Source: Galdieria partita (Eukaryota; Rhodophyta; Bangiophyceae; Galdieriales; Galdieriaceae). Taken from it: a stretch of 64,000 bases of DNA. A program made the position numbers and the translations under genes. A model generated the notes under the pieces. It saw only the letters and a program-made list of their open reading frames with translations. It did not search any database and had not been told where the DNA came from. Positions 1-10,623 of this stretch are shown here, in pieces. How positions within the stretch are numbered: position 1 is the stretch's first letter; every line of letters begins with the position of its first letter. The stretch lies in assembly GCA_025991245.1 (NCBI GenBank), contig BQMJ01000004.1, positions 186,001-250,000 of the forward strand, in the 5' to 3' direction.

Positions 1-2338
1 GGCTTCGTGGGTTGAGAGCACTGGTTCCAATAGATAAACCGGCTTCCTTGAAAGTTTTCTTCCTAGCTTCGTCTATCAATGCATTCACTTCTTCTATTGG
101 AGTGCCGTAAGCTAGTAACACTGCACCACCCAATAATAAACTGGACTCCAACAACTCAGGAACAATGGCAGTAGCACCTGCAAGTTGAAGAGTCTGTTGA
201 TGTTTAGCATCCCTAGCCCGTACAAAAATTTGCAAATCAGGATATTCTCTTCGTAGAGATTGAACAGCTCGAGATGCTGCTACAGGATCATCCAACGTTA
301 TAACTACGGCTTTGGCCCTCGAAACACCCGCTGCTTCAAGTACTTCCGGACGACAGGCATCTCCAAAAAATACAGGCAATCCTTTGTTTCTTGCTTCGAT
401 AACTCTAGAAGGACTCATATCAAATGCTACATATCGTATCAACCTGGCATTCAGCATTTCACAAATAGATTGTCCTACTCTGCCAAACCCTGCAACAATA
501 ACAAAATCTCGAGCATCCGCAATATCTTCGCTTCTAGCTCCTATCAAGCCACGACGTCTTTCAATTCTAGAAGCTAACTGGGAACCAATGGATGATAAAA
601 GTGGAGTAGTTGCCATGGAAAGCGCTACTACCAATAACAACAATTGAGAAAGATCTGAAGGAAGCAAACCTGCTCTTTGTGCAGCCCCAAAAGTGACAAA
701 AGCAAATTCACCACCTTGAGCTACCAACAAACCAGTTCTTATCGCATTTGAGAAAGAAAGACCAAATAATCTGGCTAAAACTGTGATTATACCAGCTTTC
801 ATTGTCAACAATCCTAAAACCTAATACAATGTGAGCGTTTCTAAAAGTGTTGAATGAAACAAAGTGCATACCAAAGAGGAAACAACTGGTAGATTTGCCA
901 AGGCTAATTTCAAATCTATACTAAAGCCAACAGTAATAAAGAAAAGACCTAAAAGTAAACCCCGAAAGGGTGCAATATCCGCTTCGATTTGGTGACGATA
1001 TTTTGTTTCAGCCAATAATACACCAGCGAGAAATGCTCCTAAAGTATCAGATAATCCTAAGCCTTCTGTGACCGCAGAAGTCGATAATACAGTAAATAAG
1101 ATAACTCCGACAAAAGCTTCTGGAGACTTGGCTGCAGCAACTGTGCGAAATACTTTTTCTAGAAATAACCTTCCAGTCGCAAATATGACAGCTAATGCTA
1201 TAGAAGCTTTCATGGCTGCAACCATCAAAGCAGAAACCAGCACTTTGGGACCTCCCGACCTCGTTGCGAGAAGAGGAATAACAACTAAAAGAGGCACTAC
1301 AGCAATGTCTTGTAATAACAAAATACCAAATGACGCACGTCCAAATCTTGTTCCGATTTCACCTCTTTCGGATAATAACTGAAGTACAAAAGCGGACGAT
1401 GATAATGCCAAACCTCCACCAATAACGGCACAGGTTTCCAAAGGCAAGCCTGCTATCATCGCGCTAATAGCAAAAGCTGCACCGCAAATCAAAAATTGCG
1501 ATAGACCTAGTTCGAAAACGTCCTTTTGCAACTTGCGTAATCTATCTAAACTCAACTCCAATCCCATTTCAAAAAGAAAGAATACTACTCCCCATTCAGC
1601 AAGTGTTTTACTTGCTACTACGTCACGAACAAGATGAAAGCCATTGGGACCCAAGAACAATCCAGCAATTAAAAACCCTAAAATAGGGGAAGTATTGAGT
1701 TTCCTCATAATCGGAACAACAATAATAGTAGCCAACAGCAACACTAAAACATCGGATACTGTGGAAGGAATATGAATAGAAAGAGCTCTCCAGATAGAGC
1801 CAATACGAAATAGTTCATTGAATAAAGATGATCGACTCTTCAAAGCCACGACATCAGAAGCTTCTCTAGTGGGCTTTGACTTCCTTTCATTTTTTTGTAC
1901 AACCAATGCAACATGACGAAGACTATTCGTAGATTTTCTAACAAGAATTGATTTGTCGAGTTCTACAGCATAAGGACGATCCGACTCTAAGTTCAAAGCT
2001 TCGACACTAGAGGCAGAAACTATTCGTGGACGTGGCAACAATAAAGAGAGAGTCACCAAAGCAATGCTCCAAGGAAACGAAAGTTTTTTCTGCGGGGAAT
2101 TATCAACACAACATATCACACTTCGGTTTGATACATTGAATAGGTCCAAGCAACGCTGCTTTCTAGAAACAAGACACTGCTGAAAACCAAACGAAGACAA
2201 CTTGAAGTCTTTCTTCAAAGATATATTTCCAGGACCGAAATTGAAACATAGGGACAGACCATTGAAGCTAGCTTTCAGTAACCTTCTAGTCGAACATAAC
2301 TGCGAGTCCTTTTGAGATAGATGATACGCATCCAACAT
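1..2338 (-). CDS. KEA/KefB-type K+ efflux antiporter, probably plastid (3' end outside window)
   Basis: Cation:proton antiporter of the CPA2 family, probably exchanging K+ for H+ across a plastid membrane. Residues ~1-130 have no recognisable domain and look like a plastid-targeting extension. A long hydrophobic Na+/H+-exchanger core follows (GFLIAGLFLGPNG, FFLFEMGLELS, GLSDTLGAFLAGVLLAETKY). The second exon continues the core (VAQGGEFAFVTFGAA) and then enters a TrkA-N/RCK nucleotide-binding domain with VAGFGRVGQS near 470-505. An intron lies at 871-821 (51 nt). I start at the ATG at 2338, since the upstream in-frame codon at 2359 is TTG. The gene runs off the left edge inside or just after the RCK domain. 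KEA1/2/3 subtype is not resolved. A divergent gene starts 37 bp away. Confidence 0.9.
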
Positions 2339-2375
2339 AAAAGAGCAGTCAATGGTCAAATGTTGGTGAAGTCGT
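2339..2375. promoter_or_regulatory. 37-bp divergent interval between two start codons
   Basis: The KEA-like gene starts at 2338 on the minus strand and the Cys-rich unknown at 2376 on the plus strand. Unless either has an unseen upstream exon, both core promoters must overlap this interval or the opposite gene. No TATA box or other clear element was seen. Confidence 0.4.
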
Positions 2376-3081
2376 ATGGATTCTTCTTGTGAGAAATGTC
2401 AAGAATTGGTTTTAGGAAAGAGCTTTGTTAACAGTGAAAAGAATGGAGACTTTGTCTCTTCCTGCATTCTAAGATGTAAGTTTAACATGCGTTGAAACGT
2501 TGAACCTTGTTCATCTTTCGAATAGATGAATTCTGTCCTGCTTCCGTACAGGAGTGCTCACAAGGCTGTTTAAGTTGGGAGCCGAGCGGAACTGTTTCCC
2601 TCGACTTCTACAAGCAGGGAGAAAATGGAGAGCCTTCACCGACTCCTGCTTCTCTTTCAGGAAGATTGGCACAAAATGAAGGCCAGCTGAGAAAAAACGA
2701 ACCAACTTCTGGCGAGAACTATATTCTTATCCAAGAAGAAGCCTATTGGAGACTGGAAAAGGTAGACCTTTCAGTAGTGCACTTGCGCCCTTTTAGATCT
2801 TCGCAGAAAGCTGTACAAAAGGGAAACTCAGTGCATTCTGGACAGTCTCCTGCTTCCAACAGGAGCACTCCTGTTCATATTCGTGCTTCATCGACTCCTT
2901 GTTCACCAGCAAATAAATTGACCCCAGATATTGCAAGTAACAAAAGTAAGTTTAAGTTTTCGCTATGAGAGTACTTATCGCGACAACTTTTACAGAGAGA
3001 AGCGTATCGAATGGGGAAACTTTGGAGGAACCTTCCATGAACAAGAACAGAAGGTTATCCCAGAAGGAGCCTTTTAGCTAG
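2376..3081 (+). CDS. Unrecognised Cys-rich, Ser/Pro-rich protein (three exons)
   Basis: I do not recognise this family. The model is exon 2376-2475, intron 2476-2525 (50 nt), exon 2526-2945, intron 2946-2995 (50 nt), exon 2996-3081. Both introns have GTAAGTTT donors and AG acceptors, and the spliced frame is open, giving about 200 aa. The N-terminal ~50 residues hold six cysteines, including CEKC, which could bind metal. The rest is low-complexity, rich in Ser, Pro, Asn and Lys, and ends in a basic tail (MNKNRRLSQKEPFS). Such a sequence is often a disordered regulatory protein, but that is inference. The existence of the gene is supported mainly by the matching splice phases. Confidence 0.5.
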
Positions 3082-3512
3082 TTTGATAAGTTTCACTAAT
3101 CTGTCGTTTGAAGGGAACAAGGAAGACTTGTTGCCAACAACACTGTTCTTGAGGGTTTTGTATTCTACATTATGCTCAAGATGTATTTTAGTAAGGGAAT
3201 GAATGAATTTTATCCTTATCTGTGAAAGGTTTCAATCTTGCAAGAAGACATTTTTGTATAAATATATATATTGGATAGTTTTGATGTTTCATTCTGATTT
3301 TTCAATAATTCTTTGGACATGGATGAGCGATATAACTCAACTACTTGGTTTGACGTTTCCATCCAACAGTCGCACCCAATCCTTTTCAAAATTTCGAAAC
3401 ATTTGGGAATTTCTGTGACTCAGGATTGGAGGCGCCAAATCTCTTCTCCTTTTTTTGAATTTGTGTTTTGGAAAACAGCCCCTTTTGACTTTTAAAGAAA
3501 TTAGCCAAAACT
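3082..3512. other. 431-bp intergenic stretch, promoter of the coiled-coil gene
   Basis: Short open frames here (3203-3418, 3313-3495) overlap each other and have AT-rich, low-information products, so I do not count them. The right part carries an E2F-like site. Otherwise I see nothing. Confidence 0.5.
3431..3439 (-). promoter_or_regulatory. E2F-like site (TTTGGCGCC) upstream of coiled-coil gene
   Basis: The minus strand reads TTTGGCGCC, matching the E2F/DP consensus TTTSSCGC, 73 bp before the ATG at 3513. A second match, TTTCGCGC on the minus strand at 3539-3532, lies just inside the coding region. E2F sites mark S-phase and G1/S genes in plants, animals and algae. The same octamer stands in front of the DNA polymerase epsilon gene in this window. 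Confidence 0.5.
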
Positions 3513-5850
3513 ATGAACTCAGGTGAGGAAAGCGCGAAAAAGTCTAATTCTCAACAAAAAACTTCTGGGGTATTCTCTTTCATGGACACAAGAGTAGATA
3601 TGAACAACTCCGAGATTACTACAAGTCTGCAAGAGTTGATTGAAGAACACCCAGAACCTGCTGTTGCCAGTATGGCGACAATGCGAAAAGCACTAGAGAC
3701 TATTCGTGATTCATGTGGAAATAGAGAACGTGAAACCAAGTCAACTGGAAAAAATGAAGAATGGTCAATTACTCAAGATATTGTTGTATGCCTACCTCGC
3801 TTGGCCACAGCTATGAGAAAAAAGTTTCTAAGAGCGGAATCTCCACTGGAGATCAAACGAGAAAGTTATCATACTTTATGTCAAATATCTCGGTTGTTGA
3901 TAAAAGAAGATTATGAATTCGATGAAATTTTCCATATATGGAGGCAAAGAATGGTTCCTATTGCATTCGAAGATGCTTCTAGTGATGAATATTCGCTGGC
4001 TATATGGGCGCTAAAGTTTCTATCCTTAGTTATTCCCGATATGTCTTACTCTGTCCTTCAGGATGAAGAATCCAAAAAGTACGTTGAGTGGATAGCGAAC
4101 TTTCCAAAATCACAACAAGACGCAGAACGATTGAGCATCATACTGAAAAGGGCATCGGAATTGGAAGACTCAAACGACACGTTATTATCTAGACGAATCG
4201 CCAACTTGCTTTCAACATGGCGGCCACTCTCCTTGAAGGTGCGAAGGTTCTCATCCGACATTGCAGATTCAAGGGAATCTGTTGTTGACAAATCTGCCTT
4301 TTATAGCGAGACACCATCAAAAATTTCGCATGAGATGATCAAGTCCCAGAAGCAAAGCGAAACTTACTCAGAAGACTCACAAGAGGTTTTTCATACCCCA
4401 CCTTCATCCAAGTATCGTCCAAGGGATGAGTCAAAATTGCCTCGATCTGCGAAAAAGAATCTTGATTCTGAAGATTTTGCTTGGATAACACATAACCAAG
4501 CAGAAGTAATAGAAGAATTTGCCAGTTCCGTTAGAAAGCATGCCGAAATTGTCGCTCGAATGTCCAATATTGGCTGCCTTGATAATGAAGTTTCAATAGA
4601 AAAAGATTTTTCCGATCTGACATTGAAGGAAAAGCAAACGGAGAGTGAGATGCAAGCAAATAGTACTGATTCGAACAAAGAAAATAACAATAAGAAGATG
4701 GAGTTGAACAAGGCAGATTACAACAATGACTTGAAAAGCCTTCGAGAGCAAGTCACAAAAAAGGCGCTGGAAGAAGCTGGTATAGTGATCGAGGAGTATC
4801 AAAATCTGTTGAAGAAATATCAAAACGAGTTTCGTGCGAAAATACAATTGGAGCATATCGTTCAGCAATATGAAGCAACACTTCGAAAGACCATTTCACA
4901 CAGTCACAGTCAAATGAATGTTCGTTTGATGACACTTGAGACGGAAAAGAGAAAACTGACTGCTGAATTAATGGCAATGAAAGAAGCCCAGCAACAAAAA
5001 ATTTCAAACCAAAATGAGCAGATCATTTCCTTAGAACAAATGAATGAGAAAGATGAAAAGATTCGTAAACAAGAGGAAATGTTGGAAAATCTCCAAACTG
5101 AATTTTTGAAAGTAGAGAAAGACTATCATTCTTTGCAATCGGATGCGGAACTGAAGCTATCTCAAGCATTTAAGCAAGTATGTTTATATAGAGATGAATA
5201 CTTGAAGCAATCGAAAAACCTTCATGATCTGCAAGATGAAATTGCTTTGTGCAAGAAGTTGTTAGAGGAAAGAAGTGGTGAGGTTACAAAATGTATGAAA
5301 GAAAAACAAAATGCAGTTGAAGAAAAGGAAAAGCTGGAACAAATCGTATCAGAGGAAAAGGTAATGCAATATCTCTTCGTTCGCATCTTGTTCTCTGATA
5401 TTTTCACAGAAAAAAGTCGAAAATTTGGAAGAAATGTTAAACAACTGGAAGCTTCAGTATGAAGAGAAGTGTTCAGTGTCTTTACAGTTGCAAGGCGAGC
5501 TTGAGACCTTGAAGAACTGGAAGGCCCAACACGACAATGTGGAGAGTGAATTGTACGACACAAAGAAGCAGTTGGAATCACTTCATATTACTTGGAAGGA
5601 AATCAACGAACAAAATCAGAGACTGAAAGTTCGAGTTTATGACCAATCACAAGAATTAGAACACTTGAAGTCATCAAGAGGTAACGAAAACTTACGAAAC
5701 GATAGGGATGCCACAATAGAGAAACTTGAAAGTCAAATTCGAGCGAAGACTAAAGAAAATGAGCAGCTTGGTGCTCTTTGTGAAGAGTTATTGGGTAAAT
5801 TGGAAGCATTGGAGAAGAGGCAAACCCAGCTAGAATTTGCACGAGGATAA
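3513..5850 (+). CDS. Coiled-coil protein with helical N-terminal region (762 aa), unknown function
   Basis: Two exons, 3513-5360 and 5410-5850, with a 49-nt intron, give 762 aa. Residues ~1-250 look like a compact all-helical domain (SITQDIVVCLPRLATAMRKK). A Ser/Glu-rich linker follows. From about residue 400 to the end the protein is almost continuous heptad coiled coil (EEYQNLLKKYQNEFRAKIQL, EELLGKLEALEKRQTQLEFA). The layout recalls cytoskeletal or centromere/spindle coiled-coil proteins, but I recognise no family signature. E2F-like sites at its 5' end hint at cell-cycle expression. The start is the first ATG of the long frame and lies 31 nt after an in-frame-independent AT-rich leader. 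Confidence 0.8.
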
Positions 5851-6018
5851 AATTAAAGTGAATATGTTGTTTCGGTCAAAAGGCCAAAGAAAGTATTCTT
5901 AAAAGTTGTCCACAGTTTGTCACAAACACAAGTCTCACCAGCTCTTCACACACAATCGTCAACGCATTCCATTGGCTTTAGATTCTTTCGGTAGCCGTCG
6001 TTGGACTTGCAAGCATTC

Positions 6019-7113
6019 ATGAATGAAGAAGTGAGTATTTGCATATTTTTTTACAGGGCTTGACGTATTGTGTTGTAGGCTCTTGGCCGTTGCATTGAAC
6101 GGCTGGGAACTGTATTTAAAGAGCTTGGTGAAGTGTTTTTAGGGTTCTCAGAAAGTATTTCCCAACAACATTCCTCTCAAACTCCACATGAGCAACCTCC
6201 AGCTGCGAATGTTCAATCGAGAAGTACAGAAACACCTCAAAAAACAACCCCAACCATACAAAAGGCTGCTACCTCAGCGCAGTCGGTGCAAAAGCAACAA
6301 GCCAATACTAGCTTCGTTGCGAAGGAACAAGTGGTGACCTCGCCACAGCAGGAAAGGGCAATAGCTAGCCCAACAAAATTTGTGCAGCAGACAACTCCAG
6401 TTATGCAACGAAAGGAGTCTTCTTCGCAGGAAGCCGCCGTTACTAACAAGGCAACAGAACAAGGACCATCTTCTGCGTCGGACCCTACAGCAACACCTGT
6501 AAAAGATATGCAACATACGGATCACGAAAATATCGAATCGACTAAAAAGAGCGATAAGAAAAAGAAGAAGAAGGACAAACATCTTGACAGTCATCGAAAA
6601 CATAGTGAGTCCAAGGAGAAGCATAAAAAGGATTCGAAGAAAAAGAAGCACAAGCACTCTTCTGAAAAGAAGAAGAGAAAACACGACTCAGAAGAGCGTG
6701 TTATGGAATCGGAAGCAAGTGATGATAATGACAGCGACGCAAGTTTGCCAAGTCACCAATTGGCTGCTGTATCTTCTTCACAAAAGAATATTGATTCGAT
6801 ACAACAACTGCAACAAGGGCAAGGACAATCCAGTTCAAAGCACGTTGCAAGTCTTGAGCAGAATGGCCAAGAAGCTGTCCAAAAAAATAAACGTCCAAGA
6901 CAAAACTGGAACAAGGAGGACGATAAACTATTTCTGGAGAGTATTAGCAAAGCTATAGAAGCCAATCCCCAGTTAACTGAAAGGGAAGTAATAGTTCAAC
7001 TAGAACATGATTTTGCGGGTAAGCGAAAACGTGAACAACTCCGGAAGCACTATCAATCTTTTCAGAAATCCGGTAAACTACCTCCAGGTGCACCTACAAG
7101 GAGTGATGAATAA
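6019..7113 (+). CDS. Lysine-rich nuclear-type protein with C-terminal SANT/Myb-like helix region (348 aa)
   Basis: A 12-nt first exon (MNEE) is joined over a 48-nt intron (6031-6078) to the main exon, giving MNEEALGRCIERLGTVFKEL at the start. The middle is Gln/Ser/Thr-rich, then a strongly basic Lys block (residues ~145-190) like a nuclear localisation signal. The last ~75 residues (RQNWNKEDDKLFLESISKAI, then a basic helix KRKREQLRKHYQSF) resemble a SANT/Myb-like DNA- or histone-binding helix set. Function is otherwise unknown; a chromatin or transcription role is an inference from composition. Confidence 0.65.
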
Positions 7114-7227
7114 TGCATAGAAAATTGTTAGTTTTTGGAACACGAAATGACTGTTTTTGTCAATGACAGAGACAAGTAACTTTGCTATCCATAAATAAAT
7201 CACGTCCATTGCTTCATTGGAGCAAAT

Positions 7228-8585
7228 ATGGTTTCAGGAGGTGGTTTGGTTTCAAATGAAAATCGACAACTTGTTATTGCTTTATACAGGTCACTACTTG
7301 GTTCTGCTAGACGTTTTGATAGAAACCCTGCGTGGAAAGCGCTCGTAGCTTCCAAACCCAGAGAGCAGTATGGTGAGTATCTTCTTTGTTTTATAGTGTA
7401 TTGGATGGGTAACGTGACCCTCTCAGACTTTTTGAGGCAGCGTTGGTTGCCAAGTTATACCAAACAACCTGAAGATTCAATAGAACGCTTAAAGCAATCA
7501 TTTTTACATTCTGTTGTGGAAGACCTGCTTCAGGGAGGTACTTTCTATAAGCCGTTTTGCTCGGTAAGTTGCAACAGAAAGTAGATAGTTGACCTAGCTG
7601 ATAACATACTTTCTAGTGGCAAAGTACCTTGAAAGAAGCTTTTCGGCTTCATTTTCGAGAATATTCAGCTTTTGTTTACTCAGACAAGCTTCAGTCCTCA
7701 TTAATAGACTTGGGTTTCAAGGGTCTTCGAATTCTTCAACATTTCGAAAACTTGGCTCATTCTGAGTTAGGTTTGACAGAAGGAAGTTTTCCATTGAAAC
7801 AAACAGAATATCCGTCCTTGCAAGTTGACTTAATTGACGAGATACAGAAAGGCGCACTTTTGGTTTCACATCCCCTGCTACCTGGTGCCTTTGCTAGAAC
7901 GCTGATTCTTATTCACGAATATTATCCCCAAACAGGTGCAAAAGGCTTTTGTTTGAATGGTAGTAAAGTTGGAGTGTTTGAGCCTTCAGTTTTATTGAAT
8001 AGTAGTGTTTCTAAGTTGCACGGAGAGTTGAATCTGGAGTCGTCAGACAGTGCGGTCGCAAGAACGAACGACGAAAAAGAGCAAATGTATTCAGTCTCAC
8101 CTCAGCCAGTGTATTGGGGTGGCCCAGTTGCTACGAATACTTTGTTTGTGTTACATCCCTTTTCCGAACTGGAAGGTGCTGTTGCTGTTAGCCACGGAAT
8201 TTATATGGGTGGTCGTTCTTCTGCTATTATAGATTGGATTCGAAAGGGTAAAGCACGTTTTGAAGACTTTTTGATTTTAGCTGGATGTTCTTCTTGGAGT
8301 TGTTATCAACTCGAAGGCGAACTGAAACAGCATTCCTGGTTCCTTACCAATGGAAATGATACTGATAAGTTGTTTGGTTTTTCTTCTTCTTCTGTGTATT
8401 TTTCACAATCACCACAAAGGAAAGAACCAAGTGAAACAGCAACGAAGGAGGAAGACATCAAGTGGTTACAAAACTATCGATGGAAAACGGTTTTATGGAA
8501 TTTAGGTGGTGAATATGCGCACTTTACAAATATTCCATTTTGGAAAGGAAATTCTGCTATGGAATTTGTTGAAGATTGCGGTTGA
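7228..8585 (+). CDS. LYR-motif N-terminus fused to AlgH/YqgE (DUF179) domain
   Basis: Three exons: 7228-7372, 7427-7563 and 7617-8585, with introns of 54 and 53 nt. Residues ~10-75 (IALYRSLLGSARRF, then DFLRQRW) fit the Complex1_LYR/LYRM pattern of small mitochondrial adaptor proteins that bind acyl carrier protein and serve Fe-S or respiratory-complex assembly. Residues ~200-400 are a DUF179/AlgH domain (GALLVSHPLLPGAFARTLIL, YWGGPVATNTLFVLHPF), a bacterial-origin fold also found in plant plastids, whose biochemical role is unclear. The first intron is 54 nt and so frame-neutral; if retained it adds 18 residues. The next gene starts 73 bp downstream on the same strand. Confidence 0.8.
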
Positions 8586-8658
8586 AGTTGGATTGTGGTG
8601 GGCCGAGAAATTGTCGTGTAGGCGGTCCATCGGCCAAACTCTTATTCTTTGTGGACTC

Positions 8659-9909
8659 ATGACTCAGTCACAAGACGACAAGGCTACTGCGTTTGTTGTC
8701 CAAGGTTCTAATAGGACTAATCCCGAAGATAACGGTGTTCGGAAATATGTTGAAAAAGTGTCTTCTGTTTCAGGTCTATCGAAACCTTTAATTGCCTTAG
8801 CAGGTGGGGATCCCACAGGACTAGAGAATGTTTACCCGCCAACTGTAGTAAGAGACAAGTTGATGGAAGTTATTCGCTCTTCCAGCTATAATTCTTATTG
8901 TCCATCTGGTGGTTTATCACAAGCTAGAGCAGCAGTTGCACGTTATTATGTCAACAATAGTTCTGTTCCTCTCAAGGCTGAAGATGTGTTTATCTGTTCT
9001 GGAGCAGCTGGAGCGCTTGACTTGGTATTTGCTTCACTTTGCAACGCAGGGGATAATTTGCTTTTCCCTGAGCCAGGGTTTCCTTTATTTCGTTCCATTG
9101 CAAATGCACTGAATATCGAATGTCGCTATTACCAGTTGGATGAAACCAACCATTTTGGCATACAATTGGATTCTATTCGTAAGGCAAGCAATGAACGTAC
9201 AAAGGCCATTGTAGTCAATAATCCTCACAATCCTTGTGGCCATATTCTGTCCACAGATGAAATGATTGCAGTGGTCAATATTGCCAAAGAATTGAAGTTG
9301 CCCATTATTGCGGATGAAGTTTATGAGGAAATTATTCTTGATGAAGAATCCAAGTTTATTTCTTTTCTTTCATTTTCTGATCAAGTACCTGTTTTTAAGA
9401 TATCGAGTATCAGTAAACTTTATGTTGCCCCAGGTTGGAGAATTGGATGGTGTGTCATAGCTGACAAGTTTGATTCACTATACGATATCCGTGCAATAAT
9501 GAAGAGGCTATCGATGCGTTTGATATTTCCTTGTTCCCTTACCCAAGCAGTACTACCAACTATGTTAGAAAATGCCAGCTTGCAGCGACAACAAGTTACT
9601 CAACTTATTCGGCAAAATGCCATTGCATTCAAGTCTATTATCCAATCAGCTCATATTGAGGGACTCTATGTTTCTATTCCCAAAGCAGGATTGTTCCTGT
9701 TTGTGAAGATGGATCCGAATAGGATCAACTTACCAGATGATGTTGTATTTGTAGACAAACTATTACAAGAACAAGCAGTTGGTGTAGTTCCCGGGCAAGC
9801 TTTTGGTATTCGGCATTACATTCGAATTGCACTCACCACGAGTATAAGTAACATGGAACAAGCCGCTTACCGAATCATCGCATTTTGTAAAGAGATGGCA
9901 ATAAATTGA
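8659..9909 (+). CDS. PLP-dependent class I aminotransferase, tyrosine/alanine aminotransferase-like (416 aa)
   Basis: Intronless. Fold-type I aminotransferase transferring amino groups between an amino acid and a 2-oxo acid with pyridoxal phosphate. Visible landmarks are YCPSGGLSQARAAVA, FICSGAAGALDLVFASL, NNPHNPCGHI (cofactor Asn), IIADEVYEEI (Asp pairing with the PLP nitrogen), SSISKLYVAPGWRIGW (the Schiff-base Lys and the SxSKxxxxPGxRxGW signature) and a C-terminal GIRHYIRIAL with the carboxylate-binding Arg. These fit the tyrosine/nicotianamine aminotransferase subgroup; the substrate cannot be read from the sequence. The open frame extends upstream into the previous gene, but the ATG at 8659 begins just before the family's usual N-terminus, so I use it. 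Confidence 0.88.
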   Translation: MTQSQDDKATAFVVQGSNRTNPEDNGVRKYVEKVSSVSGLSKPLIALAGGDPTGLENVYPPTVVRDKLMEVIRSSSYNSYCPSGGLSQARAAVARYYVNNSSVPLKAEDVFICSGAAGALDLVFASLCNAGDNLLFPEPGFPLFRSIANALNIECRYYQLDETNHFGIQLDSIRKASNERTKAIVVNNPHNPCGHILSTDEMIAVVNIAKELKLPIIADEVYEEIILDEESKFISFLSFSDQVPVFKISSISKLYVAPGWRIGWCVIADKFDSLYDIRAIMKRLSMRLIFPCSLTQAVLPTMLENASLQRQQVTQLIRQNAIAFKSIIQSAHIEGLYVSIPKAGLFLFVKMDPNRINLPDDVVFVDKLLQEQAVGVVPGQAFGIRHYIRIALTTSISNMEQAAYRIIAFCKEMAIN

Positions 9910-9937
9910 TTTTCTGATTGATTCTTGAAATAGAGAT

Positions 9938-10541
9938 ATGGCGGTAGGCTTGTTACGTTCTGCTTTACGTGGATGGTTATTTCCAAAGTGGTCCACTCAC
10001 TCCAAAACGCGCAGACATTTACAAAACGAAGCCTACAAAGTATCCTTTGATACCTACAAGTTGGTCCAAGTGTTGGAATCCAGTGGATTTCCTCGAAAGC
10101 AAGCTCAAGTGTTGTCCGATATTTTGGTGGGTGTGACTCACGAAAGTATGAGGAACGGCATCGACTCTTTAGCGTCCAAGAATGATTTTGCGACGCTCCG
10201 ATCGGAACTACAAATCCTAGAAAAGGCCGATTTCCAAGTGCTCAAATCCGATTTACAATTGTTGGAAATGAAGTTGCAAACTTCCGTTGCACACATTCAT
10301 ACCGAAATGGAGCGGATAGAAAACAGAGTAAGTTTTGATGGAAAAAAGCGCGAGTTGATGACGAGAGAGAGAGTTGTAGGTTATCAAATGGGTGATTGGT
10401 GCAACTGGAACCGTTTGTGCGTTGGTGATGGGTTTCTTACGATTAGGAATAGGAGGAGGAGGAGGAGGAAGTTCCAACACACCGCCTCCTCCTTCTCCTC
10501 CTCCTCCGGTTGCGATGGAGAATCAACCAAGTGAAAAGTGA
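9938..10541 (+). CDS. DUF1640/CCDC90 (MCUR1, Fmp32)-like mitochondrial membrane protein (183 aa)
   Basis: Two exons, 9938-10327 and 10380-10541, with a 52-nt intron. The N-terminus is basic and hydroxylated like a mitochondrial presequence (MAVGLLRSALRGWLFPKW). Then come the family core (FDTYKLVQVLESSGFPRKQA), a coiled coil (residues ~75-130) and, only after splicing, one transmembrane helix (VIGATGTVCALVMGF). This is the standard layout of DUF1640 proteins, which anchor in the inner mitochondrial membrane and are linked to calcium uniporter regulation (MCUR1) or respiratory-complex assembly (Fmp32). The tail after the helix is unusual: six glycines, then a proline run (PPPPSPPPP). The start lies 28 bp after the aminotransferase stop. 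Confidence 0.82.
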
Positions 10542-10623
10542 ATGGATTTCGTTCTATACAAACCAGCAATCTTGCCAATATGTCGAAAGTTACTCATCTT
10601 GGTATAGAAGAGTGAACAAAGCG

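Noticed and set aside
3203-3495. Two overlapping plus-strand open frames (71 and 60 codons) upstream of the coiled-coil gene
   Set aside because: They overlap in different frames, have AT-driven compositions, no intron that would extend them and no recognisable product; the area is better read as promoter.
7373-7426. Reading through the 54-nt segment of the LYR-DUF179 gene as coding
   Set aside because: It has a GTGAGT donor and a CTCTCAG acceptor of typical length, and splicing gives YDFLRQRW, matching the helix after the LYR motif; retention is possible but less likely.
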